This document shows, one piece after another, positions 1 to 5,439 of a stretch of DNA of 13,808 nt (positions within the stretch are counted from its first letter, which is position 1; every line of letters starts with the position of its first letter). Source of the DNA: CADCVW01 sp035644935. GTDB taxonomy: Bacteria > Pseudomonadota > Alphaproteobacteria > Sphingomonadales > Sphingomonadaceae. A program made the position numbers and the translations under genes. The notes beneath the pieces are model-generated. The model worked only from the letters and a program-made list of their open reading frames with translations, did not search any database and was not told the origin of the DNA. The DNA lies in NCBI GenBank assembly GCA_035644935.1, contig DASQNO010000074.1:1-13808 (forward strand). Direction: 5' to 3'.

Positions 1-952
1 CCTTGGCCTCGACGGTGATCTTCTGGCTCAGGTCGCCGCGGGACACCGCGGTGGCCACCTGGGCGATGTTCCGCACCTGCGAGGTGAGGTTCGACGCCAT
101 GAAGTTGACGTTGTCGGTCAGATCCTTCCACGTGCCGGCGACGCCCTCCACCTCGGCCTGACCGCCGAGGCGGCCGTCGGTGCCCACCTCGCGGGCCACG
201 CGGGTGACCTCGTCGGCGAAGGCGCGCAGCTGGTCCACCATCGTGTTGATGGTGTCCTTCAGCTCGAGCACCTCGCCCTTCACGTCCACGGTGATCTTCT
301 TGGACAAGTCGCCCGACGCCACCGCCGTGGTCACCTCGGCGATGTTGCGAACCTGACCCGTCAGGTTAGTCGCCATCGCGTTGACGTTGTCGGTCAGATC
401 CTTCCAGGTGCCGGCGACGCCCTGCACCTTGGCCTGCCCGCCGAGCTTTCCTTCGGTGCCGACCTCGCGCGCCACGCGCGTCACTTCGGACGCGAACGAG
501 GCGAGCTGTTCCACCATCGTATTCACGACCTTGCCGATGCGCAGGAACTCGCCGCGCAACGGGCGGCCGTCGATTTCCACCGTCATCGTCTGCGACAGGT
601 CGCCCTTGGCGACGGCGCCGATGACGCGCGCGACTTCGGCCGTCGGCTGCACCATGTCCTCGATCAGCTCGTTAACCGATCGGATGGCCGTCTCCCACCC
701 GCCCGTGGCGTTCTTGATCCGGCCGCGCTGGTTGATCTTGCCTTCCTTGCCGACGACGACCGAAAGCCGTTCGAGCTCTTTGGCCATATCTTCGTTGAGG
801 CCGACGACTTCGTTGAACAATTTGGCGATCTCGGTGTCCACGCCCGGCATGTCCTCCGGAAGGCGGACGTCGAAATCGCCCTTGCGCAGCGCCCGCAGCG
901 CGCCCAGCAGCTGGCGGCGATCGAGATGCTCGCGGGGTGCCTCGATGTTCAT
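1..952 (-). CDS. poly-HAMP sensor histidine kinase, N-terminal part (truncated by window edge)
   Basis: The frame is open from an ATG at 952 to the left edge (317 codons seen). AAGGA lies about 7 nt upstream of that ATG. There is no signal peptide or membrane segment, so the protein appears cytosolic. Residues 1-90 are a charged helical lead-in. From about residue 90 come HAMP-like repeats, each with a GDLS(Q/K)-type element followed by T-V (residues 117-123, 214-222, 306-314), then V-T-R-V-A-R-E-V-G-T and G-T-W-K-D-L-T-D-N-V-N (181-191 and 273-283; period 92 residues). This repeat pattern is known from large bacterial hybrid kinases and from fungal group III (Nik1/Os-1) osmosensing kinases. 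The kinase core and any receiver domain would lie beyond the left edge and are not visible, so the catalytic role is inferred from the family. Serial HAMP units normally relay conformational signals. Confidence 0.85.
   Translation of the reverse strand, partial: MNIEAPREHLDRRQLLGALRALRKGDFDVRLPEDMPGVDTEIAKLFNEVVGLNEDMAKELERLSVVVGKEGKINQRGRIKNATGGWETAIRSVNELIEDMVQPTAEVARVIGAVAKGDLSQTMTVEIDGRPLRGEFLRIGKVVNTMVEQLASFASEVTRVAREVGTEGKLGGQAKVQGVAGTWKDLTDNVNAMATNLTGQVRNIAEVTTAVASGDLSKKITVDVKGEVLELKDTINTMVDQLRAFADEVTRVAREVGTDGRLGGQAEVEGVAGTWKDLTDNVNFMASNLTSQVRNIAQVATAVSRGDLSQKITVEAK
2..553 (-). repeat. tandem 276-bp repeat encoding 92-residue HAMP units
   Basis: Two adjacent copies of a 276-bp unit lie inside the kinase gene. 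For example, ttgtcggtcagatccttcca occurs at 111 and again at 387, exactly 276 bp apart, with only scattered differences over the surrounding unit. A more diverged unit sits further towards the start codon. In-frame repeats this similar could recombine and change the number of HAMP units. Confidence 0.8.
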
Positions 953-1139
953 GACCCATCCTTCTTCGCTCGGCGCCGTCGCCGCCGCGAGCCGTTGGGC
1001 CGCAGGGGACAGGCGCGGCCTACAATGCCAGACTCGCACGTGCCCGGAAAATAGTTAAGCGGCAATCACGATTAGCGTCGCCGGCACCGCAAAGGTCATC
1101 GCCGGCTCGATCGAGGGCGCTCGCCCCGCGGGCCTGCCG

Positions 1140-1586
1140 CTATTGCCCGCGCTTGGCCAGCCAGGCGTCGATCTGCGCGACCTCGCGCTTCTGGTCGGCG
1201 ATGATCTTGGTCGCAAGCGCGCGGCTTTCCGCGTCCTTGCCGTGGGCGAGCTGGACCTCGCCCATCTCAATCGCCGCGATGTGATGAACGCGCATCTGCT
1301 TGTTGAAGTCGACATCGGCATCGCCCGTGTAGGGCGGCATGCCGTCCATCATGCGGCTCATCAACTGCTTGTAGCCTCTGGTCGCCGCGGAATCGTCTGC
1401 CTGCGGGGTCATCGCGGCCATGTGGTCCGTCGTCCCGCCATGTGCGCTATGATCAGCCGGCATCGATGCGCCGGAGGCGGCATTACCTGTCGTGTTCGCA
1501 TTGGCCGACTTCGCATCGTCCCCGGCAGGTTGGGCACAGCCGGCGACGAGCAGCAGCGCGAGAGGAGCAAGATGAGCGGTTTTCAT
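1140..1586 (-). CDS. DUF305 family lipoprotein, His/Met-rich
   Basis: The product has 148 residues. I chose the ATG at 1586 because it has GGAG upstream and starts directly with a lipoprotein signal (M-K-T-A-H, hydrophobic core, lipobox L-V-A-G-C with Cys17); longer frames begin with a poor TTG. The mature protein has a low-complexity linker rich in His, Met, Ala and Asp (residues 41-62: H46, H49, H55 and several Met). A helical DUF305 domain follows (about 70-146), with the family signature M-R-V-H-H-I-A-A-I-E-M at 98-108. DUF305 proteins are small ferritin-like helical bundles; the cyanobacterial member CopM binds copper. I infer a periplasmic, membrane-anchored metal-binding role. The gene follows the Grx-MauE gene on the same strand after a 170-bp gap, so it may share that promoter or have its own. 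Confidence 0.85.
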   Translation of the reverse strand: MKTAHLAPLALLLVAGCAQPAGDDAKSANANTTGNAASGASMPADHSAHGGTTDHMAAMTPQADDSAATRGYKQLMSRMMDGMPPYTGDADVDFNKQMRVHHIAAIEMGEVQLAHGKDAESRALATKIIADQKREVAQIDAWLAKRGQ

Positions 1587-1724
1587 GTGGGTCTCCATAC
1601 GGGGTTGAGGGGGGAGGTGTGGGCAACCGTCCTTCATCGACTTATCGATCGGATCGGGACGAGGATGTTCGATCAAGCAAAGTCGCGGACAGTTCCTGAG
1701 GTGCGAGCCCAGCTCGGATCATGG

Positions 1725-1748
1725 TGCATCTCCCGCTTCTCCGATGCA
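1725..1748 (-). other. small inverted repeat downstream of the Grx-MauE gene
   Basis: TGCATC (1725-1730) and GATGCA (1743-1748) flank a 12-nt loop, 8 nt past the Grx-MauE stop codon. There is no T-tract. It could be a weak terminator or an mRNA-stabilising hairpin between that gene and the DUF305 gene, or chance. Confidence 0.2.
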
Positions 1749-1756
1749 TGCGCACA

Positions 1757-2521
1757 TCAGCTGGCCGCACCATGCACCGGCGAGGTCAGCATCCAGATCG
1801 CCATGCCGACCATCATGAGGTTCTCGGTTAGGGAGACGAAACCCAGCGGCACGTTGCTGTCGCCGCCGACGCATGCGCATTTCAACTCGCGTCGGTCGAC
1901 ATAGACCGCCTTGAACACAGACAGCGCGCCGATCCCGCCGATGAAGAGAGCGATCGGTATCGACACCCACGGCAGCGCCCCCGCGACCATCAGCACGCCC
2001 GCCAGGCCTTCGGCATAAGGGTAGAGGTAGCTGTACGGCACCCAGCGCCGCGCCAGCAGGTCGTAACCCAGGAACATGCTGGAAAAGCTCTCGACGTTCT
2101 GCAGCTTCAGCAACGCCAGCACGCACATGCTGAAGCCCACGAACCACTCGGCCGCGCGGATCGTGAACGGCGTGCCCGCCACGGCGTAGCTGGCGGCGAG
2201 CGCCATCAGCGCGGTCATCGCGAACAGCGCCGCCACCGGACGGTAGCTCGTCGCCTTCGGGTCGCGCACGTTCAGCCCGAAGGCACGCCGCAGGTCGTCA
2301 TAGCCGCCGATCCGCTCCCCATCGATAAAGGTCTGCGGCGTCGTCTTCACCCCATGCTCCGCCTTGAACGCGTCCGTCTGCGCGCGCGTCGTCAGCCAGC
2401 GGTCGTCCACGCGGTATCCGCGCCGGCGGAGCAGGTCCCAGGCCTTTGTGCCGTAGGGGCAGACGTGGTTTTCCATGACCATGCGGTGGAGGACGGCGTG
2501 CTTTGCGGGGCGGGTGGTCAT
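1757..2521 (-). CDS. glutaredoxin-MauE/DoxX fusion, redox-associated membrane protein
   Basis: The product has 254 residues. I chose the ATG at 2521 over a longer TTG frame because that extension runs back through the promoter. Residues 8-82 form a glutaredoxin-like domain with C21-P-Y-G, the cis-proline element T61-P-Q and G72-G73. The second active-site Cys is Gly, as in monothiol glutaredoxins. Residues 94-247 are a MauE/DoxX-type membrane domain with about five hydrophobic segments (about 94-115, 124-142, 162-182, 186-207, 229-247). A C215-x-C217-V-G-G motif lies between the last two. MauE-type proteins pass thiol redox equivalents across or within the inner membrane. I infer that the glutaredoxin domain and the CxC pair form an intramolecular relay. 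It is divergent from a MerR regulator and upstream of DUF305, suggesting a response to metal or thiol stress. Confidence 0.85.
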   Translation of the reverse strand: MTTRPAKHAVLHRMVMENHVCPYGTKAWDLLRRRGYRVDDRWLTTRAQTDAFKAEHGVKTTPQTFIDGERIGGYDDLRRAFGLNVRDPKATSYRPVAALFAMTALMALAASYAVAGTPFTIRAAEWFVGFSMCVLALLKLQNVESFSSMFLGYDLLARRWVPYSYLYPYAEGLAGVLMVAGALPWVSIPIALFIGGIGALSVFKAVYVDRRELKCACVGGDSNVPLGFVSLTENLMMVGMAIWMLTSPVHGAAS

Positions 2522-2535
2522 GCGGGGTCCCGGAC

Positions 2536-2565
2536 TTGTTCGAGGGCGAACCCGGCCTCTATAGC
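2536..2565 (+). promoter_or_regulatory. probable promoter of the merR-like gene, overlapping the divergent promoter
   Basis: TTGTTC (2536-2541), an 18-bp spacer and TATAGC (2560-2565) read as a plausible sigma-70 promoter on the plus strand. It shares its -10 with the opposing promoter, and transcription would start inside the MerR dyad. Bound regulator would therefore repress its own gene while controlling the divergent one, as in mer operons. Confidence 0.5.
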
Positions 2566-2589
2566 GTCCGGACCATGGTACGGAGTCAA
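2558..2589 (-). promoter_or_regulatory. MerR-type promoter/operator for the Grx-MauE gene
   Basis: On the minus strand a -35 TTGACT (2589-2584) is followed by a -10 read as CTATAG (2564-2559, 19-bp spacer) or TATAGA (2563-2558, 20-bp spacer). The spacer carries the dyad CCGTACCATGGTCCGG (plus strand 2568-2583), palindromic except for one base pair. An over-long 19-20 bp spacer around a dyad is the hallmark of MerR-activated promoters. From memory, the first 12 bases TTGACTCCGTAC match the Tn501/Tn21 mer promoter. Transcription would start near 2551, giving a leader of about 30 nt before the ATG at 2521. Confidence 0.85.
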
Positions 2590-2601
2590 GCGGTGGCAGC
2601 A

Positions 2602-3060
2602 ATGACGATCGGCGGACTGGCTCGCGAAGGCGGCGTCGGGGTGGAAACGGTGCGTTTCTACCAGCGCCGCGGACTTCTCGAAGAGCCGCGGCGCGGCGGC
2701 GGCGTCCGACGCTACGGCCCGGAACACGTCCGCAAGCTTCGCTTCATCCGCTCAGCGCAAAGCGCCGGATTCACATTGGCCGAGATCGGCCATCTGACGG
2801 CGCTGGATGCGACCGAGGACCGGACGGAGGCGCGCCGCCTCGCCACCGCACGCCTGGAGGCGCTGGACGCCACGATCGCCGAACTTCAGCGCGCGCGCCA
2901 CGCTTTGGAGCACCTGGTCGGCGCCTGCGCAGCGGGCGCGGCGGGCCCTTGCCCGATTATCGATGCGTTCGACGGGGCAAGCGAACGGACGCCGGACGTG
3001 GCAGGCGCGCTCTTGACCGGAGAACAGCCGGGAAGCGGAGCGGACCCCGATCTCACCTGA
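2602..3060 (+). CDS. MerR-family metal-responsive transcriptional regulator
   Basis: The product has 152 residues. I chose the ATG at 2602 because M-T-I-G-G-L-A-R-E-G matches the usual MerR start; an in-frame ATG at 2575 lies inside the operator. Residues 1-70 are the winged helix (E15-T-V-R-F-Y-Q-R-R-G-L-L, then R36-R-Y), close to mercury-type MerR. A dimerisation helix covers about 76-108. The metal loop has C109 and C117 (C-x7-C, then P-I-I). Mercury MerR needs three Cys (82, 117 and 126 in Tn501); here the first is missing, with Arg74 or a neighbour in its place. A two-Cys C-x7-C loop is the CueR pattern for monovalent copper, silver or gold, although CueR has Ser at the other site. The sensed metal is therefore uncertain. 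The stop overlaps the convergent M28 gene by 8 nt. Confidence 0.88.
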   Translation: MTIGGLAREGGVGVETVRFYQRRGLLEEPRRGGGVRRYGPEHVRKLRFIRSAQSAGFTLAEIGHLTALDATEDRTEARRLATARLEALDATIAELQRARHALEHLVGACAAGAAGPCPIIDAFDGASERTPDVAGALLTGEQPGSGADPDLT

Positions 3061-4753
3061 ACGTGCTGTAGGCCGGGACGCTCGCCGCGACCGGATCGAG
3101 CCGCACCCACAGCGCGACTGCCATTCCCGCGACGATCAACAGGCCCGCGGCCGAGAGCAAACGCCGCCGCGCGAACGATGGTGCGAGCGGCAGCAGGATC
3201 GGCGCCGCGAGCACGAGCGGGAGAACCGCCGCGATCTGCCCCGAACCGCCGACGCCCTGAAGAAGGAAGAAGCTCAGCGCCAGCAGGTAGCCGGTCCCGA
3301 TGGCCGCGGCGACCACCGCGATTGCCGTGCCCGCGACGCCGTCGATCCGGCTACGCGCAACCGCCGCGATGCTCGCCGCCAGAACGGCGACGGCCATCGG
3401 AAAGGCCGCCGTCGGCGCCAAGGCCTGCGCCGCGACGCCCAGGAGCAGGGGAACCGCCGCCGCGCCCGCCCAGACGGAAGCAACGCCGCTCCGCCTCCCG
3501 ACCAGCGTCGCCGCCGCCGCGAGCGCACCCAGTGCGAGCAGAAGCGTCTGGACCTGCAGAAGCGGTATCGCCGCGAGGCGGTCGTAATAGTTGATCGGCC
3601 CGTCCGCTCCCGAGACGAGGTTGCCCATGAGCAGCAGCAAGCCCGCGAGCACGGCCAGCGCCAGCACGGCAAACGCGCCGCGAGCGCCGTCGCGGATGCC
3701 GCCACGCCTCCAGCCCGCCGCCGCGATCAGCCCCGCGGCGGCCCCTAGCGGCAGCCAGCCGAAACGGGCCGGATAGTGGACGAAGACCAGCCCGAAAAGG
3801 TCGAAGAAGACGAGGTCCGGCGCTTGTCCCGGCAGCTGAGGCGCGTCGGCAAGCGCGCGCGAAAGGTCGAGCGCCTGCCGCCCCATATCCTGCAGCGACC
3901 CCCGGTCGAGCGCGTCGGGCGTGGCGAGCGGCGAGTGATAGAGGCCTGGCCGGCCGACGAAGGCGAAGTTGAAGCCCGGCTTACCCGCCTCGAGCGCTGG
4001 CGTCAGGTCGGTGCTGTTGGGCAGCAGGCGGTAGACGAACACGCCGAGCGAAGTCGCCACCGGGCGCCGCACCGCGCCCGCGAACAGCCTCATCGCCGCG
4101 CCGTTCCGCGGGCCGGTCTCGAACATCGACGTCCTGCCGCCGCCGCCCCTGGCCTCCAGGTTGATGATCATCCCGACGCGCGCGGCCAGGGGATCGCGCC
4201 CGAAAAAGGCTGTCGCGCCTTCGAGACCCAGCTCCTCGCCATCGGTGAACAGCACGACAACATCGCGAAGCGGCCGCCCGCCAGCCCGCAGCGCGCGCAC
4301 GATTTCCAGGATCGCCGCGACGCCGGCGGCGTCGTCCGGCGCGCCCGGCGAGCCCACGACGCTGTCATGGTGCGCCATCAGCAGCAGCGCCGGCAACGTC
4401 CGGTCGCGTCCCGGCAGGACGCCGGAGAGGTTGACGATCCGCGCCGGCGCGGCCGTGCCGCCCTGCCGCTTCAGCGTCGCCGCGCCCTTGGCGCTCAGGG
4501 GATAGGCCGAAGCCGCCACCTTCAGCCCGAGCGAGCGCAGCCGCGCCTCCAGCGCCCCGACCACTTGCGCATGCTCGGCGCTGCCCACCGGGTGCGGCGC
4601 ACGCGCGATCGTGCGCACATCGCGCATGGCGCGCGTTGCCGAGAACGAGGTGGCCGACGCATCCGCGCCCGCCGGCCGCGGCGGCGTGGTGCCGACCACG
4701 GCCAGCACGGCCGCGATCAGCGCCGCGATCAGCATGGCCCCCCAACCGCGCAT
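3053..4753 (-). CDS. M28-family zinc peptidase with C-terminal membrane domain (ERMP1/Fxna-like)
   Basis: The product has 566 residues from the ATG at 4753. An alternative ATG at 4765 has AGGAG directly against it, too close for use; longer frames begin with TTG or lack a ribosome site. Residues 7-21 form an N-terminal membrane anchor. The M28 domain (about 40-305) keeps every expected metal or catalytic position: H128 (H-H-D), D140 in G-A-P-D-D, E173-E174 in D-G-E-E-L-G-L-E-G, E200 in I-N-L-E-A-R-G and H273 in Y-H-S-P. The Glu in I-N-L-E followed by F-E-T-G-P is typical of the ERMP1/Fxna branch. Residues 310-550 hold about eight hydrophobic segments. It is likely an aminopeptidase with its catalytic domain outside the cytoplasmic membrane. 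No substrate can be read from the sequence. Confidence 0.88.
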   Translation of the reverse strand: MRGWGAMLIAALIAAVLAVVGTTPPRPAGADASATSFSATRAMRDVRTIARAPHPVGSAEHAQVVGALEARLRSLGLKVAASAYPLSAKGAATLKRQGGTAAPARIVNLSGVLPGRDRTLPALLLMAHHDSVVGSPGAPDDAAGVAAILEIVRALRAGGRPLRDVVVLFTDGEELGLEGATAFFGRDPLAARVGMIINLEARGGGGRTSMFETGPRNGAAMRLFAGAVRRPVATSLGVFVYRLLPNSTDLTPALEAGKPGFNFAFVGRPGLYHSPLATPDALDRGSLQDMGRQALDLSRALADAPQLPGQAPDLVFFDLFGLVFVHYPARFGWLPLGAAAGLIAAAGWRRGGIRDGARGAFAVLALAVLAGLLLLMGNLVSGADGPINYYDRLAAIPLLQVQTLLLALGALAAAATLVGRRSGVASVWAGAAAVPLLLGVAAQALAPTAAFPMAVAVLAASIAAVARSRIDGVAGTAIAVVAAAIGTGYLLALSFFLLQGVGGSGQIAAVLPLVLAAPILLPLAPSFARRRLLSAAGLLIVAGMAVALWVRLDPVAASVPAYSTFR

Positions 4754-5007
4754 GAACTCCGCCATCTCCTGGCGCCGATGCGCTTCGGTCGGGAGCATAC
4801 CGGCCGGCGTACCGCGGCAATAGCCGGAAAAGGTGGATGTCGACGCCGCCCCGTGATCGGCTTCGCGGTTCGCGCTCTTCAAGACCCCGAATGCCAATCC
4901 ATTAACCTGAACAGGCGCTTAGACTGATTGATCTGGACTTAATGTCGCAAACAACCAGTGGTGGCTCCACGGACCTCTTACGTGTGCTTGGCGAAAAGAT
5001 TGGAACG

Positions 5008-5439
5008 ATGATGATCAATAGTCTCCTTTATGTCAGCCGCTCCGCGCTGCGAATGGACGCCGACGGGTCGGACATCGAAGACATCCTGGCTGTCGCGCGT
5101 CCGCGCAACCAATCCTTGGAAGTCACGGGGGCGCTGATTTTCACGAACGACAATTTTGCGCAGCTGCTCGAGGGCCCGGCGGACGCGATCGATCAACTGA
5201 TGGTCAGCATCGGGCGCGACCCGCGGCACAAAGACGTGCGAACGGTTCGGGAAGAGAAGGACGTGACCCGTCGCTTCGACGGCTGGCACATGGCCTATAA
5301 CGGGTCGTCGATTTTCATCGCTCGCCACGTCAGGGTGCTGGCGGCTTCATTCGACGCGCCCAGCCAAGCGCACGCGGCGCGATTGATGGAGTTGATGACT
5401 TCGCTCTCCCGGGGCGAAACCGGCGACCTGCCTATCTGA
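5008..5439 (+). CDS. BLUF-domain blue-light photoreceptor, short form
   Basis: The product has 143 residues. The frame is open back to an ATG at 4942, but the extra 22 codons have A or T in 10 third positions, against roughly a quarter in the first 42 codons from 5008, and the domain begins right at 5008. GGAA lies 3-4 nt before this start. The BLUF domain fills residues 4-97. All key flavin-site residues are present with the right spacing relative to AppA: Y8 (AppA Tyr21), N34 (Asn45), Q52 (Gln63), W93 (Trp104) and M95 (Met106). BLUF proteins bind FAD, and blue light rearranges the Tyr-Gln hydrogen-bond network. No output domain is attached; residues 98-143 form a short helical tail, so signalling must go through a partner. 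The convergent neighbour is a GGDEF-EAL protein with which it overlaps by 8 nt. Confidence 0.93.
   Translation: MMINSLLYVSRSALRMDADGSDIEDILAVARPRNQSLEVTGALIFTNDNFAQLLEGPADAIDQLMVSIGRDPRHKDVRTVREEKDVTRRFDGWHMAYNGSSIFIARHVRVLAASFDAPSQAHAARLMELMTSLSRGETGDLPI

Noticed and set aside
1055..1321. Minus-strand small open frame ending upstream of the kinase gene
   Set aside because: It overlaps the DUF305 gene in another frame, is Arg/Ser-rich, and has no ribosome site or family resemblance.
2602..3060. Naming the regulator merR (mercury) or cueR (copper)
   Set aside because: The operator and DNA-binding domain point to the first and the cysteine loop to the second, so no symbol is justified.
3776..4927. 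Plus-strand open frame (383 codons) opposite the M28 gene
   Set aside because: Antisense shadow. The minus-strand frame has all five M28 metal and catalytic positions.
4942..5007. Upstream ATG extending the BLUF protein by 22 codons
   Set aside because: Third-position composition is unlike coding sequence here, there is no ribosome site, and the BLUF fold begins at the later start.
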